A stretch of DNA of 64,000 nt from Azophilus sp965214305. GTDB taxonomy: Bacteria > Pseudomonadota > Gammaproteobacteria > Pseudomonadales > Azotimanducaceae. Below the pieces are notes generated by a model that saw nothing but the letters and a program-made list of their open reading frames with translations, was not told the DNA's origin and made no database searches. Shown here one piece after another: positions 42,626 through 51,927 of this stretch. Both the position numbers and the translations under genes were made by a program. The stretch spans positions 2,232,001 to 2,296,000 of the forward strand of contig OZ243949.1 of assembly GCA_965214305.1 (NCBI GenBank). The letters are read 5' to 3'. Within the stretch, counting starts at the first letter, position 1, and every line of letters starts with the position of its first letter.

Positions 42626-43501
42626 CTACACATCCATCGGTCGCAGCAACTTCGGCCAAGACTCCATGGTTTCCGCCATGCGCTCGCCGACCGCCTCCAC
42701 CGTCATCGGGGCGTCCATGGGTTCCTCTTGGGCGATCTCTGTAACCTGCCAGGAGAGTAGAGAAATCTTGTTGGCCCCGGCGCAGAACTGGCGTCCGGTA
42801 ACCTTGGCGGCATCGTCGGTACACAGCCAAACCACCAGGGGCGAGACTTTTTCGGGGGCAAAGCGCTCTTCCACATCTTCCGGCAAGATGTCCGCGGTCA
42901 ATCTCGACCAGGCGGTGGGTGCCAGGGTATTGACGGTGATGCCGTATTTGATGCCTTCCAGCGCCATCACCCGAGTCAGCCCGGCGATGCCGGCCTTGGC
43001 GGCGCCGTAGTTGGTCTGGCCGAAGTTGCCGATCAGGCCGGATGTCGAGCTGGTGTTGACGATGCGCCCGCCGCTGCCTTGGGCAATCATTTGATCCCAG
43101 GCGGCCTTGGCCACAAGGTAGGTGCCGCGCAGATGCACATCGACAACGATGTCCCAGAGATCGTTGGTCATGTTCTTGAAGGATTTATCGCGCAGGATGC
43201 CGGCGTTATTGATGCAGATGTCGATTTTGCCGAAGTGCTCAACGCAGGCTTGCACCATGGCCTGGGCCGCCGCCTCGTCGGTAACCGAGCCGTAGTTGGC
43301 AACCGCTTGTCCGCCGGCGGCTTTGATCTCCGCCACAACGCCATCGGCCATGCTGGCCCCGGCCCCGGTGCCGTCCCGCGCACCGCCAAGGTCGTTGACC
43401 ACCACCGCCGCACCTTCGGCGGCCAGCAGCAGTGCGTGTGTGCGCCCGAGTCCACCGCCGGCGCCGGTGACCAGCGCCACCTTTCCATCGAGTTTGCCCA
43501 T
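42626..43501 (-). CDS. Short-chain dehydrogenase (hydroxyacyl-CoA dehydrogenase-like)
   Basis: 291 residues. The NAD(P) motif is VTGAGGGLGRTHALLLAAEG, NNAGILRDKS is the structural motif, and the catalytic Ser-Tyr-Lys are in NTSSTSGLIGNFGQ and TNYGAAKAG. The long VVVNDLGGARDGTG loop is shared with the (3R)-hydroxyacyl-CoA dehydrogenase domain of peroxisomal multifunctional enzymes. It is divergent from the acyl-CoA carboxylase cluster, which supports a role in acyl-CoA breakdown. Substrate not determinable. Confidence 0.8.
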   Translation of the reverse strand: MGKLDGKVALVTGAGGGLGRTHALLLAAEGAAVVVNDLGGARDGTGAGASMADGVVAEIKAAGGQAVANYGSVTDEAAAQAMVQACVEHFGKIDICINNAGILRDKSFKNMTNDLWDIVVDVHLRGTYLVAKAAWDQMIAQGSGGRIVNTSSTSGLIGNFGQTNYGAAKAGIAGLTRVMALEGIKYGITVNTLAPTAWSRLTADILPEDVEERFAPEKVSPLVVWLCTDDAAKVTGRQFCAGANKISLLSWQVTEIAQEEPMDAPMTVEAVGERMAETMESWPKLLRPMDV

Positions 43502-43582
43502 TGTGATTTACTCCAGATATCGATTTCGCGGCCCGGGCGGCCCGGGCAATGCCAAGCCGCCATTCCGCCCAAGGGCGCGTAT

Positions 43583-43626
43583 TCTAGCCCGCCTATGGCA
43601 TCAACTCTATGGCGCAGGCTCCTAGT
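43583..43626. repeat. Element A end next to an element B end
   Basis: TCTAGCCCGCCTATGGCATC (43583-43602) is an element A terminus and GCGCAGGCTCCTAG (43613-43626) an element B terminus, both in the SDR-mccB intergenic region. Confidence 0.6.
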
Positions 43627-43674
43627 CCGCAGCCACCTCATCCAAATCAATTCAAACGGATACAGGACCGGTGA

Positions 43675-43703
43675 TTGCAGGCCGCATGTGACGAGAATAT
43701 AGT
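43675..43703 (+). promoter_or_regulatory. Sigma-70 type promoter of the acyl-CoA carboxylase cluster
   Basis: TTGCAG (43675-43680) and TATAGT (43698-43703) are separated by 17 bases, 26 bases before the mccB ATG. Confidence 0.55.
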
Positions 43704-43729
43704 CTGAAGATACCTGATCGATAGTAGAA

Positions 43730-45340
43730 ATGGCGGTATTGCGCAGCAGCATCGACACCGGCTCCCCGGATTTCAATGCCAATAGTGAACATCATCGGGC
43801 GCTCGCGGCGGACTTGCGGGAACTCACCGCCAAGCTGGTGCTCGGTGGCGATGAACGCGCGCGTCAGCGGCATAGCGCGCGCGGCAAGTTATTACCCCGC
43901 GAGCGCTTGGAGCGCCTGCTCGACCCCGGTGCGCCATTCCTGGAAATCGGCCTGCTCGGCGGCTACGAGCTGTACGACGACTGGCCGCCCGGGGGCGGCA
44001 TCATCACCGGCGTCGGGCGGATTGCCGGCCAGCCTTGCGCCGTCGTCGTCAACGATGCCACCGTCAAGGGCGGCAGCTATTACCCCATCACCGTAAAGAA
44101 GCATCTGCGTGCCCAGGAGGTCGCCGCCGAGAATCACCTGCCCTGCGTCTACCTCGTCGATTCGGGCGGCGCTTTCCTGCCCCTGCAGGACGGCATATTC
44201 CCCGATCGCGACCACTTTGGTCGTATCTTCTACAACCAAGCCAACCTTTCCGCCAACGGTATCCCGCAAATCGCCGTTGTAATGGGCTCCTGTACCGCCG
44301 GTGGCGCCTATGTGCCGGCCATGTGCGATCAGGTGGTGATCGTGCGTAATCAGGGCACCATCTTTCTGGGCGGCCCGCCCCTGGTCAAGGCCGCCACCGG
44401 CGAAGAAGTGGATGCCGAGGCCCTCGGCGGTGCTGATGTACACACCAGGCTATCGGGCGTGGCCGACTATCTGGCCGCCGATGACGACCATGCTTTGGCA
44501 CTCGTCCGGGAGATTGTCGCCAATACCCAGCTGCGCTATCGGCCCAGGGTGGCGACGCGCGCCCCGGTTGCGCCGGAAGCCGACCCCGCCGAAATCTACG
44601 GCCTGTTGCCGCGTGACAACCGCACTCCCTACGACGTGCGTGAGATCATCGCCCGTCTCGTGGACGGCAGCGAGTTCCACGAGTTCAAGCCACTTTACGG
44701 AGAAACGCTGGTTTGCGGTTTCGCGCATATCGAGGGCTATCCGGTCGCGATCTTGGCAAACAACGGCATCTTATTCTCGGAATCCGCGCTGAAGGCCGCG
44801 CATTTCATTCAAGTGGCCGACCGGCGCGGGACGCCGCTGCTATTTTTGCAGAACATCACCGGTTTCATGGTCGGCAAGAAGTACGAAAACGAGGGTATTG
44901 CCAAGAACGGTGCCAAGATGGTGACCGCGGTGGCCTGTGCGCGGGTTCCCAAGTTCACCGTCCTCATCGGCGGTTCCCACGGTGCCGGCAATTACGCGAT
45001 GTGCGGACGAGCCTATGCCGGCACCATGCTCTGGAGTTGGCCGAACTCGCGCATCTCGGTGATGGGTGGTGAACAGGCGGCCCATGTGCTCGCGACGGTG
45101 CGCCGCGACGGCCTTGAGGCAACCGGCAAAGCTTGGCCCGAAGCGGAACAGGAAGCGTTTATGGCGGGGATTCGCGACCAATACGATGCCCAGGGCCACC
45201 CCTACTATGCCAGCGCCCGGCTCTGGGACGACGGTGTAATCGACCCTATCGACACGCGGCGCGCCCTGGGTTTGGCGTTGGCGATGGCGTGCCGCAAAGC
45301 GGAGCAGCCGAAATCGCGGTTCGGTGTTTTTCGGATGTGA
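43730..45340 (+). CDS. mccB: Acyl-CoA carboxylase, carboxyltransferase (beta) subunit, methylcrotonyl-CoA type
   Basis: 536 residues, the size of MCC beta. It moves the carboxyl group from biotin to an acyl-CoA. The N-terminal crotonase-like half has RGKLLPRERLERLLDPG, VVNDATVKGGSYYPITVKKH and GSCTAGGAYVPAMCD. The C-terminal half has LFLQNITGFMVGKKYENEGI and SHGAGNYAMCGRAY. This pattern is of the methylcrotonyl/geranyl-CoA carboxylase group rather than propionyl-CoA carboxylase. The biotin subunit lies downstream, separated by a dead gene. Geranyl-CoA cannot be excluded as substrate. Confidence 0.85.
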   Translation: MAVLRSSIDTGSPDFNANSEHHRALAADLRELTAKLVLGGDERARQRHSARGKLLPRERLERLLDPGAPFLEIGLLGGYELYDDWPPGGGIITGVGRIAGQPCAVVVNDATVKGGSYYPITVKKHLRAQEVAAENHLPCVYLVDSGGAFLPLQDGIFPDRDHFGRIFYNQANLSANGIPQIAVVMGSCTAGGAYVPAMCDQVVIVRNQGTIFLGGPPLVKAATGEEVDAEALGGADVHTRLSGVADYLAADDDHALALVREIVANTQLRYRPRVATRAPVAPEADPAEIYGLLPRDNRTPYDVREIIARLVDGSEFHEFKPLYGETLVCGFAHIEGYPVAILANNGILFSESALKAAHFIQVADRRGTPLLFLQNITGFMVGKKYENEGIAKNGAKMVTAVACARVPKFTVLIGGSHGAGNYAMCGRAYAGTMLWSWPNSRISVMGGEQAAHVLATVRRDGLEATGKAWPEAEQEAFMAGIRDQYDAQGHPYYASARLWDDGVIDPIDTRRALGLALAMACRKAEQPKSRFGVFRM

Positions 45341-45344
45341 GCGG

Positions 45345-45655
45345 CGGCATCGACGGGCGGTCGTCCGAGGTGCGCATACAGGGGCTAAACTACCTGCTGA
45401 AGAACATTGATCGCGACGACCGCCTGCTGATTGTCGACGACGTCTTCGATACCGGCGCCACCGCCCGGCCCTCCATGCGGTGCTGCGCGAAGCGCGAGGC
45501 GCGGCCTGACGCTGGCGGCGCGGCATCGTGCGCCCGCATAATCCCTCCGACCGGACGCCCCTCTCGATTTTCACGAAGTCCGTCACCGGTTGGATAGCGG
45601 TACAGATCCTCAATCATCCGGGGGACAAGGCGATGAAGATTGTTCGAGTGTAAAC
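45345..45655 (+). pseudogene. Hypoxanthine-type phosphoribosyltransferase remnant
   Basis: VRIQGLNYLLKNIDRDDRLL and IVDDVFDTGATA are the PRPP-binding region of a purine phosphoribosyltransferase. After that the frame degrades; a later frame gives RPHNPSDRTPLSIF and a WIAV, matching the KP.N..DRTPDF...W...P pattern at the end of such proteins. The N-terminal half is missing. It separates two genes usually adjacent, so it is probably an insertion followed by decay. Confidence 0.65.
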
Positions 45656-45718
45656 TTCGATGTGGCACTCACACGAGATGCTTAAGCAGCGATCCCATTC
45701 TTCCGGTATCAACTCACC

Positions 45719-47659
45719 ATGAAAATCAACACCTTGCTCATCGCCAATCGGGGTGAAATCGCCTGCCGAATCATCGCAACGGTCAGGCGTCTGGGCATGC
45801 GCGCCGTTGCCGTCTACTCGGATGCGGACGCCGGTGCCCTGCATGTGCGCCGGGCCGACGAGGCACAACGGCTAGGCCCGGCCCCAGCCTTGGCCAGCTA
45901 CCTGAATATCGATGCCGTTCTGACCGCGGCCCGGGCATCCGGGGCCGATGCCATTCACCCCGGCTACGGTTTCCTAAGCGAAAACGAACAGTTTGCCCAA
46001 GGCTGCGAGAAAGCCGGGGTCCTGTTCGTGGGGCCGTCGAGCGCGGCGATTCGCGCCATGGGCTCCAAGATTGAAGCGAAGCGCCTGGTCGCCGCGGCGG
46101 GGACCCCCGTGGTTCCCGGCTATCAGGGCGACGATCAAGCCGACGCCACCTTGGTGGACGCGGCCCATAAAGTGGGTTTTCCCCTGTTAATCAAGGCGTC
46201 CGCCGGCGGTGGCGGCAAGGGCATGCGCCTGGTCGAGCAAGCGGAGGACTTTCAGGCGGCGCTGCAAGGTGCGCGGCGCGAGGCGATGGCCGCTTTCGGT
46301 GACGACCGCATGCTGCTCGAACGCTATCTCGTCAATCCGAAACACATTGAAGTACAGGTGCTCGCCGACAGCGAGGGCAGGACGATCGGCATTTTCGAGC
46401 GGGACTGTTCGGTGCAGCGCCGCCATCAAAAGGTTATCGAAGAAGCGCCCGGCCCGACCGTGGATGCCGCTTTGCGCGGCCGCTTGATCGATGCGGCGGT
46501 CAAGGCGGCGCGGGCGATCAACTACACCGGCGCGGGCACCGTTGAATTCATCGCCGAGCGGCGCGGCGACGAAACCGATTTCTATTTTATGGAAATGAAT
46601 ACCCGGCTACAGGTTGAACATCCGGTTACAGAGGCAATTACCGGCATCGATTTGGTGGAATGGCAATTGCGCATCGCACAAGGCGAGGCGCTTGCCTTGC
46701 AACCCGAGGCGACAGGCCACGCCATTGAAGCCCGCCTTTATGCGGAGAGTCCGGCCAAGGGTTTTCTACCCTCCGTCGGCAAGTTGCGGCGGCTCCGGTT
46801 CCCGAGCGGGATTCGCGTCGATACGGGTGTCACCGAGGGCGATTCGGTTTCCGTTCACTATGACCCCATGATTGCCAAATTGATTGCCCACGGCAAAGAT
46901 CGGGAAGCGGCGCGCCGGGCACTCGTTCGAGCGCTCGACCATACGGAAATTGCGGGCATCGAGCACAATGCCGCCTATTTGGGCAACCTGCTTGAGCATC
47001 CGCGCTTTATCGCGGGCGATTACGGGACGCATCTTGCCGATGATGTGCATGAGGCCGTGGTGCCGCGGTTGCAAAGCGAGCATTGGGCATTGGCGGGGAT
47101 TGCCGCTGTTCGTCAAGGCAGCGGCCCCTGGTTGCGGGCGGACGGGTGGCGGCCCAATCAATTACCACACACGGAGGTGCGGCTCAGGCAGGGGGATGCG
47201 ATCAAGTCCGTTCGGGTTGACGCCCATCTTGTCGTCGTCGATGAGGAACGGTTCGGTCTCGATAACGTGCGTATGGACGAAGGTCTGCTAAGCGCGCAAA
47301 TCGATGGGCGCCTCCGGGAAGCCTCCGTGCATCGGCAAGGTGCCGACATCTTCCTCATGCTTGATCGAGCAACCTGGGTTTTCGAGTGTTTGCAAGACGT
47401 GACCAGGGAACCCGTCGATATGCTTATTGATGGCGATGGGATTGTTTCGCCCATGCCGGGGCAAGTAATCAGCCTCGCCGTCGGCTTGGGCGATCGAGTT
47501 GAAAAGGGTGCCTTGCTTGCCGTTGTCGAGGCGATGAAAATGGAACACAGCATCTACGCGCCCTGCGCCGGCGAAGTCACGGAAATCAACTGCGAGCCGG
47601 GCCAGCGCGTCGATGAGCACGCCCGCCTACTGGTGCTTGAACCGCGACACTACCGCTAA
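45719..47659 (+). CDS. mccA: Acyl-CoA carboxylase, biotin-carrying (alpha) subunit, methylcrotonyl-CoA type
   Basis: 646 residues. The biotin carboxylase domain (about 1-450) starts INTLLIANRGEIACRI and has the ATP-grasp loop KASAGGGGKGMR, ERDCSVQRRHQKVIEEAPGP, and the catalytic EMNTRLQVEHPVTE. The C-terminal biotin carrier domain ends with the biotinylated Lys in VEAMKMEHSIYAP (about residue 607). The domain order fits methylcrotonyl-CoA carboxylase, which acts in leucine or terpenoid breakdown. The cluster also encodes an acyl-CoA dehydrogenase and a hydrolase. Confidence 0.87.
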   Translation: MKINTLLIANRGEIACRIIATVRRLGMRAVAVYSDADAGALHVRRADEAQRLGPAPALASYLNIDAVLTAARASGADAIHPGYGFLSENEQFAQGCEKAGVLFVGPSSAAIRAMGSKIEAKRLVAAAGTPVVPGYQGDDQADATLVDAAHKVGFPLLIKASAGGGGKGMRLVEQAEDFQAALQGARREAMAAFGDDRMLLERYLVNPKHIEVQVLADSEGRTIGIFERDCSVQRRHQKVIEEAPGPTVDAALRGRLIDAAVKAARAINYTGAGTVEFIAERRGDETDFYFMEMNTRLQVEHPVTEAITGIDLVEWQLRIAQGEALALQPEATGHAIEARLYAESPAKGFLPSVGKLRRLRFPSGIRVDTGVTEGDSVSVHYDPMIAKLIAHGKDREAARRALVRALDHTEIAGIEHNAAYLGNLLEHPRFIAGDYGTHLADDVHEAVVPRLQSEHWALAGIAAVRQGSGPWLRADGWRPNQLPHTEVRLRQGDAIKSVRVDAHLVVVDEERFGLDNVRMDEGLLSAQIDGRLREASVHRQGADIFLMLDRATWVFECLQDVTREPVDMLIDGDGIVSPMPGQVISLAVGLGDRVEKGALLAVVEAMKMEHSIYAPCAGEVTEINCEPGQRVDEHARLLVLEPRHYR

Positions 47660-47676
47660 CAGGCCTTAATTGACTG

Positions 47677-48807
47677 ATGGATTTTTCCTTTTCTTCCGAG
47701 CAGACGCTGCTTCAGGAGAGCATCGCCCGTTTCCTGCGGAACGATTATGCGTTTGCCGCACGGCAGCGGACCGTTAAGGGCAACCTTGGCTACGATGCGG
47801 ACAAATGGCGCGCCTTCGCGGATTTGGGCTGGCTGGCCGTGCCCTTTGCGGAGGAGGACGGCGGCTTTGGTGGTGGCCCCATCGAGAGCATCCTCATGTG
47901 CGAGCAGTTCGGCAAGGGCCTGGTGGTGGAGCCTTTTCTGGCAACAGTGGTGATGGCGGGCGGCGCTATTCGCTTGGGCGGCCGCAAGGCGCAACGGGCG
48001 CGCTACCTATCGGGCATTGTCGATGGTTCCCTACAGGCGGCCCTGGCCTTTGCGGAACCCCAAAGCCGTTACAATCTTGCCGACCTGACCACCACCGCGG
48101 TGCGCACGAAAGCGGGCTTCCTGCTCAACGGCCATAAAGCGGTAGTGCTCAATGGGCCGGCGGCGAATCTGTTGGTGGTCTCCGCCCGCACATCCGGCGA
48201 GCAACGGGATGCGCAGGGCGTATCTCTCTTTGTTGTGCCGGCGGATATCGCGGGTGTTGGTCGCCGCGACTATGCCACCGTGGATGCCTCCCGCGCCTCC
48301 GAGATTGCCTTTGAAAACGTTGCGGTCAACGAGGATGCGCTGCTCGGCGAGGCCGATATGGGCTTGCCGATTCTGCAGCAGGTGATCGACGAGGCCACAC
48401 TGGCGGTTGGTGCCGAGGCGGTCGGCTGCATGGAGGTGCTCTACAAGGATACGGTGGAATACTGCAAAACCCGCAAGCAATTTGGCCAGCCCATCGGCAA
48501 GTTTCAGGTTCTCCAACACTGCATGGTGGACATGTTCATGGAGCACGAACAGGCTAAATCCCTCATGTATATGGCCGCGATGCGGATGCGGGAAGGCTAT
48601 GGCCCCGAAGCCCGCAAAGCGGTCTCGGCGCTAAAGGTGCAAGTCGGTACCGGCGGACGCTTCGTTGGCCAGAACGCGGTGCAGTTGCATGGTGGCATGG
48701 GCATGACGGACGAACTGCGGGTGGGCCACTACTTCAAACGGTTGACCGCGGTCGACACCCTGTTCGGCAATGTTGATTTTCACTTGGAACGCTACGGGGC
48801 CTTGTAG
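47677..48807 (+). CDS. Acyl-CoA dehydrogenase
   Basis: 376 residues. Flavoenzyme introducing a 2,3-double bond into an acyl-CoA. The N-terminal helical domain starts MDFSFSSEQTLLQESIARFL. The FAD segment is LAFAEPQSRYNLADLTT, and the C-terminal domain contains KTRKQFGQPIGKFQVLQHCM and QLHGGMGMTDELRVGHYFKR. The usual catalytic Glu position is not confidently placed. It lies 17 bases after mccA and 2 bases before the hydrolase, so it belongs to the same operon. Specificity unknown. Confidence 0.85.
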   Translation: MDFSFSSEQTLLQESIARFLRNDYAFAARQRTVKGNLGYDADKWRAFADLGWLAVPFAEEDGGFGGGPIESILMCEQFGKGLVVEPFLATVVMAGGAIRLGGRKAQRARYLSGIVDGSLQAALAFAEPQSRYNLADLTTTAVRTKAGFLLNGHKAVVLNGPAANLLVVSARTSGEQRDAQGVSLFVVPADIAGVGRRDYATVDASRASEIAFENVAVNEDALLGEADMGLPILQQVIDEATLAVGAEAVGCMEVLYKDTVEYCKTRKQFGQPIGKFQVLQHCMVDMFMEHEQAKSLMYMAAMRMREGYGPEARKAVSALKVQVGTGGRFVGQNAVQLHGGMGMTDELRVGHYFKRLTAVDTLFGNVDFHLERYGAL

Positions 48808-48809
48808 AG

Positions 48810-49697
48810 ATGGCGCGCTGGGAAAAAGAAGACGGCTCCTCAGCCATTCCGGAATGGTTTTTCCAGGCAGTGGAAACCGAGGCCGAGGTTGGCTCGGTTG
48901 AAGTGGATGCCTGCGCAGTGTGCTTCCGCGCTTGGGGAGACCGCGGCAAGCGTCCCATGCTGCTCATCCATGGCATGAATGCCCACGCCCGCTGGTGGGA
49001 TTTCATCGCCCCGCAATTGACCGACAGCTACCGGGTGGTGGCCATGGATCTTACCGGCATGGGCGATTCGGACTACCGCTACGCCTACGATGCCGAAACC
49101 TATGCGCGGGAAATTGTTGGCGTCTGCGATGCGGCGGGTTTCGGCGACGATGTCATTGTGGTTGGCCACAGTTTCGGCGGCAACATGGCAACAAAGGCGG
49201 CGAATCTGTACCCGAACCGATTCGGCGTGCTCGTGCTGGCCGATTCGGGCTTACGCCACCCGGACGAACCGCCACCGGAATACGGCAGCATGGGCGGCCG
49301 CTCCAAGGTTTATCCCGACCGCGAGACGGCGCTGGCCCGCTTCCGGCTGCAACCGCCGCAACCTTGCGACAACGCCTATATTCTCGAATATCTTGCCCGA
49401 CATTCGCTAATGCCCGTGGAGGGTGGCGGCTGGGCTTGGAAATTCGATGAGGATTTGCCGAATACCCTCAGCGACGCCGAGCGGGAGCCGGCGGATTACA
49501 CCGGCCTAAAGCCACCGGTCGGATTGATCTACGGTTCCGAAAGCGCCTTGTTCTCGGAGATGACCCGCGAACATCTGGAGTCGCTGATTCCCGGCGAGGT
49601 GGTTTCGGTGCCCATTGAGAATGCCGGGCATCATTTGTTTTTGGACCAACCGCTGGCGTTTGTGGATGCCTTGCGGAAGCTCTGTGGGCGCCTTTAG
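48810..49697 (+). CDS. Alpha/beta-fold hydrolase
   Basis: 295 residues. The nucleophile elbow is VVGHSFGGNMATKAA (Ser at about residue 119), the oxyanion region is MLLIHGMNAHARWWDFIAPQ, and the catalytic His is in ENAGHHLFLDQP near the C-terminus; the acid is probably in VGLIYGSESALFSE. It may hydrolyse an ester or acyl-CoA intermediate. It starts 2 bases after the dehydrogenase stop. Confidence 0.8.
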   Translation: MARWEKEDGSSAIPEWFFQAVETEAEVGSVEVDACAVCFRAWGDRGKRPMLLIHGMNAHARWWDFIAPQLTDSYRVVAMDLTGMGDSDYRYAYDAETYAREIVGVCDAAGFGDDVIVVGHSFGGNMATKAANLYPNRFGVLVLADSGLRHPDEPPPEYGSMGGRSKVYPDRETALARFRLQPPQPCDNAYILEYLARHSLMPVEGGGWAWKFDEDLPNTLSDAEREPADYTGLKPPVGLIYGSESALFSEMTREHLESLIPGEVVSVPIENAGHHLFLDQPLAFVDALRKLCGRL

Positions 49698-49708
49698 CCC
49701 ACCTGCTT

Positions 49709-50704
49709 ATGCAATGGCTAATCGCAACAGACCTGGACGGCACCCTACTTGATGACGAATACCCATTGGCGGCGGCGGCCGCGGCTATTGATGCGCTGTT
49801 TCGTTTGCCCCTGGTATTGAGCGGTGCGGTCGAGTTGCACTTGGTAGTCGCAACCAGCAAGACTTTTGCGGAGGGTGTTGCGCTGCTTGACCACTGTGCC
49901 AGCACCCCTTGGTTGGTGTTTGAAAATGGTGTCGGGCTAGCCCGTCGCATGAGCACGCACTCAAACGGGGAACGCGACAGAGCACCGCTGGCCCGCAAAC
50001 AAGTTGGCGAGGCAGGCGGGGCAACCGGGCAAGGCGCGGGTGATGCCCACCACCGGGGCGACTACGATATCGAGTGTGAGGGCATGCGCTACCAACAAAT
50101 TCGCGAGCATTTGCTCAAGCTTCGCGGGGTCGCGGAATTCCAATTCCGCGGTTTCGGGGATATGACCCCGGCTCAAGTGTCCGCGCACACCGGGCTCAAT
50201 GTGGAAGCCGCCCTGCTTGCCCAACAGCGTATGGCCTCCGAGCCGCTCACCTGGTTGGGAACGCCGACGGCGTTGCGGGCGTTTAGGCGGCGGATTGCCG
50301 CCTTGGGGCTCAATCTGGAATTGGGCGGCAGGTTCCACCAGGTAACCGGGGGGCGCAACAAAGCGGGTGCCGTGGCGGCCGTGGCCGAGCGCCTTCAGCA
50401 CCGCCGCCACAGTGGCGGGCCAGCCTCTCGCCTGAGGACGAACCCAGCCGGGGAGCCTGAGAGAGTATCGCTTGCGGATAAAAGGGTTGGCGAAATAGCC
50501 AGGCTGGCCTGCGGCGATGCACCCAATGACGTGGAAATGATGTGTGCGGCGGACTTCGCGCTCGTTTTTCCGGGCCGCAACGGAAACTACATCCTGCCCA
50601 GGCAAAACCGGGTTTTTCATGCACCCCAAGCCGGGCCGGCGGCTTGGTCGCGGTGCGTTGTTCAGATCATCGAGTCACATTCTCTCGCAACGGAACCTGC
50701 ATGA
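49709..50704 (+). CDS. gpgP: Glucosyl/mannosyl-3-phosphoglycerate phosphatase (HAD superfamily)
   Basis: 331 residues. HAD motif I is IATDLDGTLLDDEYP, VVATSKTFAEG carries motif II, and the acidic motif IV is CGDAPNDVEMM. The RFRGFGDMT-like segment FQFRGFGDMTPAQVSAHTG and the GGRFHQVTGG loop identify the mannosyl-3-phosphoglycerate phosphatase family. Relatives have about 260-275 residues; two inserts, at about residues 88-112 and 235-262, account for the excess and each contains an element A-like end (50001-50021, 50482-50507). It overlaps gpgS by 4 bases, so the glucosyl substrate is the better guess. Whether the inserts impair activity is unknown. Confidence 0.8.
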   Translation: MQWLIATDLDGTLLDDEYPLAAAAAAIDALFRLPLVLSGAVELHLVVATSKTFAEGVALLDHCASTPWLVFENGVGLARRMSTHSNGERDRAPLARKQVGEAGGATGQGAGDAHHRGDYDIECEGMRYQQIREHLLKLRGVAEFQFRGFGDMTPAQVSAHTGLNVEAALLAQQRMASEPLTWLGTPTALRAFRRRIAALGLNLELGGRFHQVTGGRNKAGAVAAVAERLQHRRHSGGPASRLRTNPAGEPERVSLADKRVGEIARLACGDAPNDVEMMCAADFALVFPGRNGNYILPRQNRVFHAPQAGPAAWSRCVVQIIESHSLATEPA

Positions 50705-51927
50705 GCGATTTTTTCCAAGGCGGCATAATCACCACGCTGCACGACCTGTGCGGACAATCCACCGAAACGCTTGAAGCACAGCTCCTCGGGTTCGCCCGGG
50801 AACGGCCGGTGGCCTTGGTGCTGCCCTGCCTCTACGCGGAATTGGCAAGGCCGGCGCTCGCCAACATTGTTAAAGAACTGCAACGGGCACCATATCTGGC
50901 GGAGATTATCATCGGGCTCGATGCCGCCGATGAAGCGCAGTTTCGCCATGCGCTCGACTATTTCTCGGTGTTGCCGCAATCGCACAGTGTGCTCTGGAAC
51001 GACGGCCCCCGGCTCAAATCGCTGACGGCCAGGCTCGCCGCCGAAGGGCTCGCCCCCCGGGAGCGCGGCAAGGGCACCAACGTTTGGTATTGTCTGGGTT
51101 ACGTTCGAGCGTTGGCCAACACCCAGGCGGTTGTTCTACACGACTGCGACATTACGACCTATAACCGTCGTATGCTGGCGCGGCTGGTCTACCCGGTCGC
51201 TAATCCCGATTTCGGTTATCAGTTCTGCAAGGGCTACTACGCCAGGGTGGCCGATGGGAAGCTAAACGGGCGCGTCTGCCGGCTGTTGCTATCGCCGCTG
51301 ATCCGCACCATGAAGCAGTTGACCGGAGGGCACCCCTACCTCGATTATCTGGACAGCTTCCGCTACCCCTTGGCCGGGGAGTTCGCCATGCGCTTCGGGG
51401 TGCTCGACAGCCTGCGCATCCCCTCCGATTGGAGCCTTGAGGTGGGCCTGCTCTCGGAGATGTATCGCAACTACGCCACCAACCGCATTTGCCAAGTCGA
51501 GATTGCCGACAGCTACGACCACAAACACCAGGATTTGTCGCCGGACGATGCAAGCCGCGGGCTGTCACGCATGAGTTCGGATATCGCCAAGGCCCTGTTC
51601 AAGAAATTGGCGACCTATGGGGCCGTATTCGATACCGGAACGATTCGCGCCGCCAAAGCCTGCTATTACCGGATTGCCCTGGACCTTATTGAGTCTTACG
51701 CCAACGACGCGGCAATGAATGGGCTGCGGCTCGACCGGCATGCCGAGGAGCAGGCGGTGGAGCTATTCGCCACCAACATCCTAAAGGCGGGAGCATCCTA
51801 TCTCGAAGGCGGCGAGGAGATTCCCTTTCTTCCCTCTTGGCATCGTGTCACCAGCGTCTATGGGGATGTCTACCGCGACCTGCTGCGAGCGGTAGCAGCC
51901 GACCGGGAACAATTTTCGAGCGTCTAG
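50701..51927 (+). CDS. gpgS: Glucosyl-3-phosphoglycerate synthase
   Basis: 408 residues from the ATG at 50701. A GT81-type glycosyltransferase that joins glucose from a nucleotide sugar to 3-phosphoglycerate; GpgP then removes the phosphate to give the compatible solute glucosylglycerate. Key segments are ALVLPCLYAELARPALANIV, RGKGTNVWYCLGYV, the metal-binding LHDCDITTYN, the acceptor region GGHPYLDYLDSFRYPLAGEF, and DSYDHKHQDLS. Its TAG stop (51925-51927) lies in an element B terminus, immediately before the element C repeats. Confidence 0.88.
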   Translation: MSDFFQGGIITTLHDLCGQSTETLEAQLLGFARERPVALVLPCLYAELARPALANIVKELQRAPYLAEIIIGLDAADEAQFRHALDYFSVLPQSHSVLWNDGPRLKSLTARLAAEGLAPRERGKGTNVWYCLGYVRALANTQAVVLHDCDITTYNRRMLARLVYPVANPDFGYQFCKGYYARVADGKLNGRVCRLLLSPLIRTMKQLTGGHPYLDYLDSFRYPLAGEFAMRFGVLDSLRIPSDWSLEVGLLSEMYRNYATNRICQVEIADSYDHKHQDLSPDDASRGLSRMSSDIAKALFKKLATYGAVFDTGTIRAAKACYYRIALDLIESYANDAAMNGLRLDRHAEEQAVELFATNILKAGASYLEGGEEIPFLPSWHRVTSVYGDVYRDLLRAVAADREQFSSV

